A stretch of 64,000 nucleotides of DNA, taken from positions 1-64,000 of the forward strand of contig MKUQ01000060.1 in assembly GCA_001898645.1 (NCBI GenBank). Reading direction: 5' to 3'. The position numbers were made by a program, and so were the translations under genes. Below are positions 56,031 through 64,000 of this stretch, one piece after another; the first letter of the stretch is position 1, and each line of letters begins with the position of its first letter. The stretch comes from Burkholderiales bacterium 70-64 (lineage in GTDB: Bacteria; Pseudomonadota; Gammaproteobacteria; Burkholderiales; Burkholderiaceae_E). Under the pieces are notes generated by a model, which saw only the letters and a program-made list of their open reading frames with translations, was not told where the DNA came from and did no database searches.

Positions 56031-57200
56031 ATGATCGCGGTCGAGAATTTCGTTCACGACGCCTCGGCTTCGCGGGTCGTCTTCCAGCCCGGTGCGATCG
56101 GCCGGATGGCCGCTGAGCTCGCACGGATCGGCGTGCGGCGCCCGCTGCTCGTCGCCGGGCGCCGCACGGCCGCTTCTCCGGTCTATGCGGAAGCGAAGGC
56201 CGCTCTGCACGGAATGATCCGGGCGGAGTTCACCGGCGTGCCCGAGCATTCGTCCGTCGATGCGGTGCGGCGCCTGCGCGACCTGGCGGCGGATGACGGC
56301 GTCGACGGATTCGTCGCGGTCGGCGGCGGCAGCGCGTCCGATACGGCGAAGGCGGCCGCACTCTGGCTGGCCGAAGGCGGGGAGCTCGATGACCATGCGA
56401 GCCGCTTCCGGCCGCCCGATGCGCTGGTCGTTCCCGAGCTGCGCAGGCCGAAGCTCCCGATCGCGGCCGTTCCCTGCACGGCTTCGGGGGCGGAGGTGAC
56501 GCCGAGCCTGGGCGTGCGCGCGCCGGACGGGCACAAGCTGCTGTTCTCCGATCCGAAGCTCGCGAGCCGGCTGATCGTCATCGACCCGGCGGCCAATCTC
56601 TCGGTGCCGGCTGCGCTGATGCTGTCCACCGGGATGAACGGCCTCGCCCATTGCCTGGAAGGCCTGTACTCGAAGGTGCATACGCCGGTGACGACGGCGC
56701 TCGCGCTGCATGGGATCCGGCTGTTCCTCGAATCGCTGCCGCAAGTGGCCCGCCGCCCCGATTCGGTGGACGCCCGCGGCACCCTGCTGGCCGCGGCCCA
56801 TCTGTCGGGTCGGGTCCTGCTGAATGCGCGTACCTGCCTGCATCATGCCGTCTGCCATGCGATCGGCGCGGTGGCCGGCGTCGCCCATGGCGACGCCAAC
56901 AGCGTGATGCTGCCGCACGCGATCCGCTTCAATGCGGCGTCGGCGCCGGCGGCGATGAAGCTGGCCGCGGAGGCCATGGGTTGCGGCGAGGAATCGCGAG
57001 CTCAGGAAGCGGTCGCCGACCGCCTCGCGCGGCTGCAGGCCGAGATCGGCGCACCGGCCCGCTTGCGCGACATCGGCGTGCCCGAGGCGCTGCTGGCGCC
57101 GATCGCCGCCAAAGCCATGAACGAGCGCGGCCTCTACTTCAATCCGCGCCAGGTGTCCGGCGCGCAAGAGGTCGAGGCCATGCTGGAGCAGGCATGGTGA
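56031..57200 (+). CDS. Iron-alcohol-dehydrogenase family, maleylacetate-reductase-like
   Basis: A 389-residue dehydrogenase of the Fe-ADH family. The NAD(P) site is AVGGGSASDTAKAAAL (GGGS at 98-101), and AVPCTASGAEVTPS follows. The metal-ligand Asp of true Fe-ADH is Asn203 here (GMNGLAHCLEGLY), and His207 and the HHAVCHAIG/GVAHGDAN histidines remain. The Asn substitution is characteristic of maleylacetate reductases, which work without metal. It is first in the mutase operon. The reaction may be reduction of a ring-cleavage keto acid, but the substrate is unproven. Confidence 0.87.
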   Translation: MIAVENFVHDASASRVVFQPGAIGRMAAELARIGVRRPLLVAGRRTAASPVYAEAKAALHGMIRAEFTGVPEHSSVDAVRRLRDLAADDGVDGFVAVGGGSASDTAKAAALWLAEGGELDDHASRFRPPDALVVPELRRPKLPIAAVPCTASGAEVTPSLGVRAPDGHKLLFSDPKLASRLIVIDPAANLSVPAALMLSTGMNGLAHCLEGLYSKVHTPVTTALALHGIRLFLESLPQVARRPDSVDARGTLLAAAHLSGRVLLNARTCLHHAVCHAIGAVAGVAHGDANSVMLPHAIRFNAASAPAAMKLAAEAMGCGEESRAQEAVADRLARLQAEIGAPARLRDIGVPEALLAPIAAKAMNERGLYFNPRQVSGAQEVEAMLEQAW

Positions 57201-57233
57201 GCGCGAGCTCGTGCGCCCGGAGATGACGACCCG

Positions 57234-58163
57234 ATGAAGCTGCTCAGCTACCTCGGTGCGGATGCGGCGCTGCGCTGCGGAGCGCTGGTCGGGACGCGCG
57301 TGGTCGACCTGACCGACGCGTGCGCGGAGCTCGACGTGCCGCAGGCCGTGCTCGACGAGCTGCGCCGTCGCGGAGCGGCTCCCGCGCCGGGAGGCTCGAT
57401 GCGCGCCCTGCAAGCCGGCCCTGCAGGTCTGGCGCGGCTCGCCGGGACGGTGCGCGAGGCGGTCGCGCGCGGCGCGCTCGATCGCTGCGCGGACGTTGCC
57501 GGCCTGCAGTTGCTGGCGCCGGTGCCGCGCCCGGGAAAGATCGTGGCGGTCGGGCGCAATTACGGCGCCCATGCCAGGGAGACGGGGAGCGAGCCGGCCG
57601 ACGTGCCGCGGCTGATCGCGAAGCTGCCGTCCAGCGTGGTAGGTCCCGGCGCGCGGATCCGGCCGCCGGCGGCCGTGCGCAAGCTGGACTTCGAGATCGA
57701 GCTGGCGGTCGTGATCGGCGTCTTTGCCCGCGAGGTGCCGCGCGACCGCGCGCTGCAGGCGGTGGCGGGCTACACCATCCTGGACGATCTGAGCGCGCGC
57801 GAATTCCAGTTCGACACCACGCCGCCGCAGACGACCTTCGCCAAGAGCATGGACGGCTTCTGCCCGATGGGTCCGTGGCTCGTGACGAAGGACGAGATGG
57901 AGGATCCGCAGTGCCTGGAGCTGCGCTGCGAGGTCAATGGCGTGACGATGCAGCGAGCCGGCACGGCCGACATGCTGTTTCCGGTCGATCGGCTGATCGA
58001 GTACATCACGCGCCACATGACGCTGGAGCCGGGCGATGTCATCGCCACGGGCACGCCGGCCGGCAGCGGCGCGTTTCGCGATCCCCCCGCCTGGCTCGCG
58101 CCGGGCGACCGGATCCGCATGGAGATTTCCGGCCTCGGCGTGCTCGAGCACGAAATCGCCTGA
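57234..58163 (+). CDS. Fumarylacetoacetate-hydrolase family protein
   Basis: A 309-residue FAH-fold enzyme. Family metal and substrate segments are KIVAVGRNYGAHARETG, KLDFEIELAVVIG (Glu ligands), YTILDDLSAREFQ, and GDVIATGTPAGSGAFRDPP near the C terminus. Members hydrolyse or decarboxylate acylpyruvates and ring-cleavage products. It lies 33 bases after the dehydrogenase gene in the same direction. It might act on a 2,4-diketo acid or a hydroxymuconate-type intermediate; the substrate is not defined. Confidence 0.9.
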   Translation: MKLLSYLGADAALRCGALVGTRVVDLTDACAELDVPQAVLDELRRRGAAPAPGGSMRALQAGPAGLARLAGTVREAVARGALDRCADVAGLQLLAPVPRPGKIVAVGRNYGAHARETGSEPADVPRLIAKLPSSVVGPGARIRPPAAVRKLDFEIELAVVIGVFAREVPRDRALQAVAGYTILDDLSAREFQFDTTPPQTTFAKSMDGFCPMGPWLVTKDEMEDPQCLELRCEVNGVTMQRAGTADMLFPVDRLIEYITRHMTLEPGDVIATGTPAGSGAFRDPPAWLAPGDRIRMEISGLGVLEHEIA

Positions 58164-58192
58164 TTCCCCGAGTCGAATCCAAAGGAGGGCAT

Positions 58193-59173
58193 ATGAAGCG
58201 GACCATGTTGGGATGTATCGCAGCCGCGTCGATCGTGGCGGCACTCGGCGCCGGCGGCGCACTCGCCCAGGACTATCCGACGCGGCCGATCAAGTTCGTG
58301 GTCGGATACGCCGCGGGCGGTCCGACCGACGTGATCGCGCGCGTGGTCGCGCAGGACGTGACCGCGAGCCTGGGCCAGGCGGTCATCGTCGAGAACCGCG
58401 CCGGTGCGAACGGCAACATCGGCACCGAGACGGTCGCGCGATCGCCGGCCGACGGCTACACGCTGATCGTCAACACGCTTTCGCACAACGTGAACCCGCT
58501 GCTCAATCCCGACAAGGCCAGATACGATCCGGTCAAGGACTTCGCGCCGGTGAGCCTGGCGGTGATACTGCCCCAGGTGGTCGTGGTGGCCTACGACTCG
58601 CCGCTGAAGTCGATCGCCGACCTGGTTGCCAAGGCCAGGTCTTCGCCGGGCGCCGTGACCTACGGTTCGGCGGGCAACGGGGGATCGGCTCATCTGGCCG
58701 GCGCCCTGCTCGAACTGCGTTCGGGCACGCAGATGCTGCACGTGCCGTTCCGCGGGAATGCTCCGGCGCTCACCGAGGTCATGGCGGGCCGCGTGGACTT
58801 CATGTTCTACCCAATGATCGGCGTGGCCGACCTGGTCGCGCAGAAGCGCGTGAGGGTGCTGGCCGTCACCACGCAGCAACCTCATCCGGACTATCCGGGC
58901 GTGCCCACGATGGCCCAGTCCGGGTTCCCCGGTTTCGAGGACTACGTCGGACCGGTCGGCTTCCTGGCGCCGGCCGGTACGCCGCAGCCGGTGCTGGACA
59001 AGCTCAGCACCGCGATCCGCGCCTCGCTCTCGAAGCCCGCGACGCAGGAGCGCCTGCGCGCGCTCGGCGCCGTGGTCGTCGGTTCGACGCCCGCGGAATA
59101 CCAGGCCTGGCTCAAGGGGGATGCCGAGCGGTGGGGAGAGTTGATCCGGACCGCGAAGGTCCGGTCCGATTGA
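58193..59173 (+). CDS. Bug-family (TctC-type) periplasmic solute receptor
   Basis: A 326-residue Bug receptor. A signal peptide ends near GGALAQDYP; the mature protein begins YPTRPIKFVVGYAAGGPTDVIAR and continues with ADGYTLIVNTLSHNVNP. AAAGGAGG lies 6 bases before the ATG at 58193. It is embedded in the mutase operon and most likely binds the acid that the operon degrades, then hands it to a TctAB-type transporter encoded elsewhere. No membrane partner is present in the window. Confidence 0.93.
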   Translation: MKRTMLGCIAAASIVAALGAGGALAQDYPTRPIKFVVGYAAGGPTDVIARVVAQDVTASLGQAVIVENRAGANGNIGTETVARSPADGYTLIVNTLSHNVNPLLNPDKARYDPVKDFAPVSLAVILPQVVVVAYDSPLKSIADLVAKARSSPGAVTYGSAGNGGSAHLAGALLELRSGTQMLHVPFRGNAPALTEVMAGRVDFMFYPMIGVADLVAQKRVRVLAVTTQQPHPDYPGVPTMAQSGFPGFEDYVGPVGFLAPAGTPQPVLDKLSTAIRASLSKPATQERLRALGAVVVGSTPAEYQAWLKGDAERWGELIRTAKVRSD

Positions 59174-59198
59174 ACGGACTGCGCGAACCGGGGAATCG

Positions 59199-60902
59199 AT
59201 GAGCAAGACAGACCTGTCCGGCGCGACACAGGCGGACGTCGCCGCCATCGCGTCCGCTGCCGAAGAGTGGGTGCACGGCCCGTATCGGGCGGCGACGCGG
59301 CGCACGCCCGAACGCTGCCGATTCGTCGCCGACGTCGGCGTTCCGATCAAGCCGCTCTATACCCCTGCGGACGTCTCGGAACGCGGCATCGACTACCTGG
59401 GGGAGATCGGCTTTCCCGGCGAGTATCCCTTCACGCGCGGCGATCGCCCCGGCATGTTCCGTACCGAGCCGTTCGTCGTCTCGGCGTACTCGGGCTTCGG
59501 GGAAGCGCAGCAGTGCAACCGGCGCTTCCGGACGCTGCTCGAATGGGGCGCCGAACAGATCCTGGTCGCGCTGGATCTTCCGACCCAGTGCGGCTACGAC
59601 TCGGACGACGAGATGGCCACCGCGGAGGTCGGGCAGGTCGGCGTGGCGATCGACACGCTGGCCGACCTGGAAGTGCTCTTCGACGGTATCGAGATCGATC
59701 GCGTCAAGCGGGTGGGCACGCTGGGCAACTCGATCGGTCCGATCGTGCTGGCGATGTTCGCCGCGCTCGGCGAGCGGCGCGGGCTGGACTGGAGCCGCTA
59801 TACCGTCAACCTGCAGAACGATCCGCTGAAGGAGTACATCGCCAGGGGCACGCAGATCCTGCCGGCGCCCGCGGCGGCGCGGCTCGCGTCCGACTGCGTG
59901 GCCTGGTGCGTCGAGCACGCGCCGCACTGGTCGCCGATGACGGTCTGCGTCAATCACATCAACGCGGGCGGCGCGGGCTCGAGCCGCGCCACCGCCATCG
60001 CGCTGGCCAACGCGATCCACTACATCGAGACGCTGCTGGCGCAGGGATATGCGATCGACCAGGTGGCGCCGCTGCTGCACATGTTTCCGGACGAGCGCCA
60101 CGACTTCTTCGTATCGGTCGCCAATCTCCGGGCGTTGCGCCGGACCTGGGCGAAGCTGATGAAGGAGCGCTTCGGCGCGACCGCTGCCGAGGCGATGGCG
60201 CTGCGCACCACCGTCTACGGCCACGGCCAGGAAACGCTGCAGGAGCCGCTGAACAACATCGTGCGCATCGGCTTCGGCACGCTGGCGTACGTGCTGGGCG
60301 GAGCGTCGTACGTCTATATCGCCTCCTACGACGAGGCGGTCTCCACGCCGACCGAGGAGTCGGTGAAGGTGGCGCTGCGCACGCAGCAGATCCTGGCGCA
60401 CGAGCACGGCTTCACCGACACCATCGATCCGCTCGGCGGCTCGTATTTCGTCGAGTCGCTGACCCACGATATCGAGCGCCAGATCCTGGATGCGCTGGGC
60501 GAGATCGACGGGGCCGGCGGCGCGCTCTCGGTCATCGACACGGGACTGGGACGCCGCTGGATGACCGAGGGTGCCGTGCGCCGGCAGCGTGCGCTCGACA
60601 GCGGCGACCGCCCATGGGTCACCGTGAACCTGTGGCCGCAGCAGCCCGACGTGCCCAATACCGCGTTTCGCGTCGATCCGGAAACGACCCGTCGCCAGAC
60701 CGGGCGGCTCGCGCGCGTGAAGGCAACGCGCGATCCGGCCCGCGTCGCGGCCGCGCTGGCCGCGATCGACGAGGCCTGCCGCAGCGGCGCCAACATGGTG
60801 CCGCCGGCGATCGAGGCCGTGAAGGCCCATGCGACGGTGGGCGAGATCTGCGATAGATGGCGTCGCCACTTCGGAACGTTCGAGCCGTCGACGGATTTTT
60901 GA
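59199..60902 (+). CDS. Adenosylcobalamin acyl-CoA mutase, large subunit
   Basis: A 567-residue catalytic subunit of the methylmalonyl-CoA mutase superfamily in the split large/small form used by isobutyryl-CoA and 2-hydroxyisobutyryl-CoA mutases. By alignment in mind with methylmalonyl-CoA mutase, Tyr97 occupies the Tyr89 position (SAYSGFG), Gln206 and Arg216 sit at Gln197/Arg207 (LQNDPLKEYIARGTQ) and His253 at His244 (NHINAGGAG). The upstream TIRQ motif is VVSA, and the Glu following the His is lost. GYDSDDEMATAEVGQVGVAIDTLADLE fits the barrel. Substrate specificity is therefore uncertain and probably new. The cobalamin domain is the next gene. Confidence 0.88.
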   Translation: MSKTDLSGATQADVAAIASAAEEWVHGPYRAATRRTPERCRFVADVGVPIKPLYTPADVSERGIDYLGEIGFPGEYPFTRGDRPGMFRTEPFVVSAYSGFGEAQQCNRRFRTLLEWGAEQILVALDLPTQCGYDSDDEMATAEVGQVGVAIDTLADLEVLFDGIEIDRVKRVGTLGNSIGPIVLAMFAALGERRGLDWSRYTVNLQNDPLKEYIARGTQILPAPAAARLASDCVAWCVEHAPHWSPMTVCVNHINAGGAGSSRATAIALANAIHYIETLLAQGYAIDQVAPLLHMFPDERHDFFVSVANLRALRRTWAKLMKERFGATAAEAMALRTTVYGHGQETLQEPLNNIVRIGFGTLAYVLGGASYVYIASYDEAVSTPTEESVKVALRTQQILAHEHGFTDTIDPLGGSYFVESLTHDIERQILDALGEIDGAGGALSVIDTGLGRRWMTEGAVRRQRALDSGDRPWVTVNLWPQQPDVPNTAFRVDPETTRRQTGRLARVKATRDPARVAAALAAIDEACRSGANMVPPAIEAVKAHATVGEICDRWRRHFGTFEPSTDF

Positions 60903-60917
60903 GGGGAGATGGCGCCG

Positions 60918-61331
60918 ATGGCTGCGGCCGACGACAAGAGGGTGCGCGTGCTCGTCGCGAAGATCGGTCTCGACGGTCACGACGTCGGGGCGCGGGTGAT
61001 CGCGCGCGGCCTGCTCGACGCCGGAATGGAGGTGATCTATACGGGCCTGCGGCGCACGCCCGGGCAGGTGGTGCGCGCCGCGCTCGAGGAGGACGTCGAC
61101 GTCGTGGGCGTGAGCATCCTCTCGGGCGCCCATCTCGCGCTGCTGCCGAGCGTTCGCCGGATGCTCGACGAGGCCGGCGCGCCCGACATCGGCCTGATCG
61201 CCGGCGGCGTGATTCCGCAGGAGGACATTCCGGCGCTCGAGGCGGCCGGCGTGGAGCGGGTGTTCCTGTCGGGGACGACGGTGCAGGAGATCGTCGGGCA
61301 TATCGCCCGGCGCTACGGGGAACGAGGATGA
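60918..61331 (+). CDS. Cobalamin-binding mutase small subunit
   Basis: A 137-residue B12-binding Rossmann domain. The base-off ligand motif is KIGLDGHDVGARVIARGL (D-x-H-x-x-G), with the following VVGVSILSGAHLAL and LIAGGVIPQEDI contacts. It is the partner of the large subunit encoded just before it. The ATG at 60918 is preferred because GAGGGGAG lies 8 bases upstream; the ATG at 60909 directly abuts that site. The stop overlaps the acyl-CoA ligase start (ATGA). No G-protein chaperone (MeaB type) is encoded nearby. Confidence 0.9.
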   Translation: MAAADDKRVRVLVAKIGLDGHDVGARVIARGLLDAGMEVIYTGLRRTPGQVVRAALEEDVDVVGVSILSGAHLALLPSVRRMLDEAGAPDIGLIAGGVIPQEDIPALEAAGVERVFLSGTTVQEIVGHIARRYGERG

Positions 61332-62887
61332 CTGCCGGTGCTTCGCTGGGCGCGCTGACGTTGCAGGCCGCACGCCATTTCGCCGATCGCGTCTGCCTGC
61401 GCTATGGCGACCGGTCGTGGACGTTCGCGGAGTTCTCGGCGCAGGCGAGGTCGATCGCCGCCGGCCTGGCGCATCGCCTCGAGCCCGGCAGCCGCGTCGG
61501 CCTCTTCATGGCGAACCGGCCCGAATACCTGCTGCTGCAGCTCGCCATCGAGCTGGCCGGGCTGGTAAGGGTTCCGCTGAACATGCGCTTCACCGCCCAC
61601 GAAGTCGCCACGATCGTCGAGGATTGCGACGCGCGCGCGGTGTTCTTCGACGGCTCGACCCGCGATCGCGCCTCGGCGCTCGCCGCCCGCCTGACGCGGA
61701 TCTGGTGGTGCCGGGTCGACGGCGACGAAGCGCTGGGCGGCGATCCGTGGCATCGGGCCGCGCAGGCGGACGGCGCGCCGCGCGACGGCGTCGCGCTCGA
61801 TGCGCTGTGCTCGATCAACTACACGTCGGGCACGTCGGGCAGGCCCAAGGGCGTCATGCTGACGCATCGCAACTGGCTCTCGGTATGCCGCAACATGCTG
61901 GCCGACCGGGACATGCGGCACGACGACGTCGTTGCCCATATCGGGCCGCTGACCCATGCCAGCGGCACCTATTTCGTGCCGTGGTTCCTGCGCGGCGCCT
62001 GCAACGTGATCGTCGAGGGCGCGGCGATCGAGGGCCTGCTCGAGACGATCGGACGCGAGCGCGTGAGCGTGTTCACCTGCGTGCCGACGGCGCTCACCCG
62101 CATCGTCAATCATCCGGATCTCGAACGCCACGACCTGTCCAGCCTGCGCGCCATCGGCTACGGCGCCGAGCCGATCCCATATAACACGCTGGAGAAGGCG
62201 CTCGAGCGGTTCGGACCGGTCCTGACGCAGAACTACGGCCTGACGGAAGCGATGATGACGGTCGCGACGCTGCGCCCTGCGGAGCACTTCGTGTCCGACG
62301 CGGCCACCGGCCGCAGGGTGCCGCGGGTCGGATCGATCGGGCGGCCGTACACCTTCGTCGAGGTCGTGCTGCGCGACGGCAACGGCGAGCGGGTGCCCGA
62401 GGGCGAGGTGGGCGAGATCACGATCCGTTCCGATCACGTGATGCAGGGGTACTGGAACCGGCCCGAGGAAACCGCGAAAGTGCTGCGCGACGGCTGGCTG
62501 TGGACCGGCGACCTCGCCCGCTGCGACGAGCAGGGATTCATCACGCTTGCCGGGCGCAGCAAGGACATGCTGATCTGCGGCGGGTTCAACATCTATCCGG
62601 CCGAGGTCGAGGCCGTGCTCACCAGCCATCCGCGCGTGCTCGAGGCGGCGGTGGTCGGGACGCCGGATCCCGATTGGGGCGAGATCGCGGTGGCGTTCGT
62701 CACCGCGCTGCCGGGCACGGCGCTTTCCGCCGAAGAATTGCGCAGTCACTGCAAACCCGTGCTCGGCATGAAGACGCCGCGTGCGTTCCGGCTCGTCGAT
62801 GCGCTGCCGAAGAACGCCAACGGCAAGGTCGACAAGCCGAAGCTGAACGCTGCGGCGGCCCGCATGGAGGAATGCGGCGATGTCTGA
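61328..62887 (+). CDS. Acyl-CoA synthetase (AMP-forming)
   Basis: A 519-residue ANL-superfamily ligase that activates a carboxylic acid to its CoA thioester via an acyl-adenylate. The P-loop is NYTSGTSGRPKGVMLTH, A5 is QNYGLTEAMM, A7 is GWLWTGDLA, A8 is GRSKDMLICGGFNIYPAEVE, and the catalytic Lys is in KNANGKVDKPKL. It should supply the CoA ester used by the mutase. The gene overlaps both neighbours, so ligase, mutase and thiolase are coupled. The substrate is not readable, though its length fits ligases of medium or aromatic acids. Confidence 0.9.
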   Translation: MTAGASLGALTLQAARHFADRVCLRYGDRSWTFAEFSAQARSIAAGLAHRLEPGSRVGLFMANRPEYLLLQLAIELAGLVRVPLNMRFTAHEVATIVEDCDARAVFFDGSTRDRASALAARLTRIWWCRVDGDEALGGDPWHRAAQADGAPRDGVALDALCSINYTSGTSGRPKGVMLTHRNWLSVCRNMLADRDMRHDDVVAHIGPLTHASGTYFVPWFLRGACNVIVEGAAIEGLLETIGRERVSVFTCVPTALTRIVNHPDLERHDLSSLRAIGYGAEPIPYNTLEKALERFGPVLTQNYGLTEAMMTVATLRPAEHFVSDAATGRRVPRVGSIGRPYTFVEVVLRDGNGERVPEGEVGEITIRSDHVMQGYWNRPEETAKVLRDGWLWTGDLARCDEQGFITLAGRSKDMLICGGFNIYPAEVEAVLTSHPRVLEAAVVGTPDPDWGEIAVAFVTALPGTALSAEELRSHCKPVLGMKTPRAFRLVDALPKNANGKVDKPKLNAAAARMEECGDV

Positions 62888-64000
62888 CCAGGACGTGGTC
62901 GTCGTCTCGGTGGCGAGGACGCCGTTCGGCCGATTCGAAGGAGCATTGAGCGGGATCGACGGGCCGGTGCTCGGCGCGCTGGCGATCGACGAAGCGGTGC
63001 GCCGCGCCGGGATGCTCCCCGACAGCGTCGGTGCGGTCTATGGCGGGGTGGGCATGATCGCATCGGGGGTGCTCACGCCGGTGCGCCAGGCGGTGCTGCG
63101 CTCCTGCCTGCCGGAATCGACCCCATCCGCGGCCATCGACCGCGCCTGCTGCTCGGGCATGACCGCCATCGGGATCGGCTTCAGGGAGCTGCTGCTCGAC
63201 GAGTCGGAGGTCGTGGTCTGCGGCGGGTTCGACTCGCTCAGCCGTACGCCGCTGCTGTGGCCGAGGGACCGCGCCAGGCGCATCGGCAACGTCGCCGTCG
63301 AGGATCCGCTGCTGCTGCGAGGCGCGGTGGTCGATCGGCCGATCGCGGTCTATTCCGGCGAAGAGGCGCTGCGCCGCGGCGTCGATCGCGAGCAGCAGGA
63401 CCGCTGGGCCGTCGAGAGCCACCGGCGCTATGCGCGGGCCGAGGCGGCCGGACGGTTCGCCTTCGAGCGGTTCGCGGTGCAGGCGCCCGGCGGCAAGGGT
63501 GCGCAGATCCGCGTGGACACCGACGAGTCGCCGCGCCCCGATACGACACTCGAGAAGCTCGCCCGGCTCGAACCGGTCTACGGCGGCAGGACGATCACTG
63601 CCGGCAATGCCCCGGGCCTGAACGACGGCGCGGCGTTCCTCGTGCTCTGCCGGCGCGGCTACGCGCGGGCGCACGGCCTCGAGCCGCTCGCACGCATCGT
63701 CGACCATGCGCAGGTATGCGGCGGTCCGACCTCGGGGACCTCGACGCCCGCCGCGGCCATCGCCCGCCTCGCGCAGCGCAACGGGCGCGAGGTGCGGCAG
63801 TGGGACGGCATCGAGATCAACGAGGCCTATGCCGCCACGCCGCTGGTGAGCACGCTGGTCCTGGCCGATGGAGACGAACAGGAGGCGGCACGCCTGCGCG
63901 AGCGCACCAACGTGCATGGCGGCGCGGTCGCGATCGGCCACCCTCTCGGCGCGAGCGGGGCGCGCATCGTGATGTCGCTGATCAACTGCCTGAGACGTCG
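62880..64000 (+). CDS. Thiolase (partial, runs off the window)
   Basis: An open frame from ATG 62880 to the window end (373 codons, no stop) encodes a thiolase. The nucleophilic Cys lies in IDRACCSGMTAIG, and the GHPLGASG motif with its His is present (GGAVAIGHPLGASGARIV); the final Cys motif lies beyond the edge. It overlaps the ligase stop by 8 bases. As the operon's terminal cleavage step it would release acetyl-CoA or propionyl-CoA after the mutase reaction. It differs from the pcaF-type gene at 23234 and is probably specific for this pathway. Confidence 0.92.
   Translation, partial: MSDQDVVVVSVARTPFGRFEGALSGIDGPVLGALAIDEAVRRAGMLPDSVGAVYGGVGMIASGVLTPVRQAVLRSCLPESTPSAAIDRACCSGMTAIGIGFRELLLDESEVVVCGGFDSLSRTPLLWPRDRARRIGNVAVEDPLLLRGAVVDRPIAVYSGEEALRRGVDREQQDRWAVESHRRYARAEAAGRFAFERFAVQAPGGKGAQIRVDTDESPRPDTTLEKLARLEPVYGGRTITAGNAPGLNDGAAFLVLCRRGYARAHGLEPLARIVDHAQVCGGPTSGTSTPAAAIARLAQRNGREVRQWDGIEINEAYAATPLVSTLVLADGDEQEAARLRERTNVHGGAVAIGHPLGASGARIVMSLINCLRR

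Overview
The window is very GC-rich and gene-dense (about 58 protein genes, two strands, many ATGA stop/start overlaps). It looks like the chromosome of a metabolically versatile, facultatively denitrifying betaproteobacterium (Burkholderiales/Rhodocyclales type). The reasons are Bug/TctC-type periplasmic receptors, branched-chain-type ABC uptake, LysR/IclR/MarR regulators beside catabolic operons, 4-hydroxybenzoyl-CoA reductase genes, an NnrS gene behind an NsrR-like box, and an FNR-like box. No rRNA, tRNA, CRISPR, IS element or prophage was recognised.

Layout. 418-4716: four-gene 2-oxoacid oxidoreductase operon whose ferredoxin subunit is fused to a GltD-like NAD(P)H flavoprotein. 4848-6092: EAL/HDOD protein. 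6141-14728: IclR regulator divergent from a livKHMGF-like ABC transporter followed by NIPSNAP, nitrilase, amidohydrolase and AA_synth genes. 14829-17453: mmsA divergent from a LysR gene. 17383-21013: UbiD-family decarboxylase, TctC receptor and a double-MarR regulator. 21323-27983: ampG, a small 2-TM protein, pcaF-type thiolase, Hsp20, copper ATPase and DUF302 protein. 28136-33799: hcrCAB, marR and nnrS. 33984-36667: copper chaperone, DUF2946 protein and an MFS exporter. 36689-39175: thiOSG under a TPP riboswitch. 39262-41065: lipoprotein, ECF sigma and anti-sigma. 41155-51466: malQ, a TM-helix channel-like protein, treS-maltokinase, glgE and glgB. 51502-53779: thioesterase, flavodoxin and divergent ferredoxin-NADP reductase. 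53820-64000: quinone-reductase-like gene, LysR, and a catabolic operon with an adenosylcobalamin mutase pair, running off the right edge inside a thiolase gene.

How the parts fit. The hcr operon dearomatises 4-hydroxybenzoyl-CoA and needs low-potential electrons; the 2-oxoacid oxidoreductase is the kind of enzyme that makes or uses such electrons, although no link between the two loci is shown. Glg/Tre genes form a GlgE-type route from trehalose via maltose-1-phosphate to branched glucan, with MalQ for glucan remodelling. The right-hand operon (maleylacetate-reductase-like dehydrogenase, FAH hydrolase, TctC receptor, B12 mutase large and small subunits, acyl-CoA ligase, thiolase) reads as uptake, CoA activation, carbon-skeleton rearrangement and thiolysis of an unidentified acid. 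It is the best candidate for an undescribed pathway. Its mutase keeps the Tyr and Arg positions of methylmalonyl-CoA mutase but has lost the neighbouring TIRQ-type motif and the Glu after the active-site His.

Regulatory sequences seen directly include a TPP riboswitch, an NsrR-like site, an FNR-like site, a sigma70-type promoter and palindrome upstream of the ubiD-family gene, an 8+2+8 palindrome between mmsA and lysR, a perfect 18-bp inverted repeat at the start of the double-MarR gene, and paired repeats between lysR and the mutase operon.
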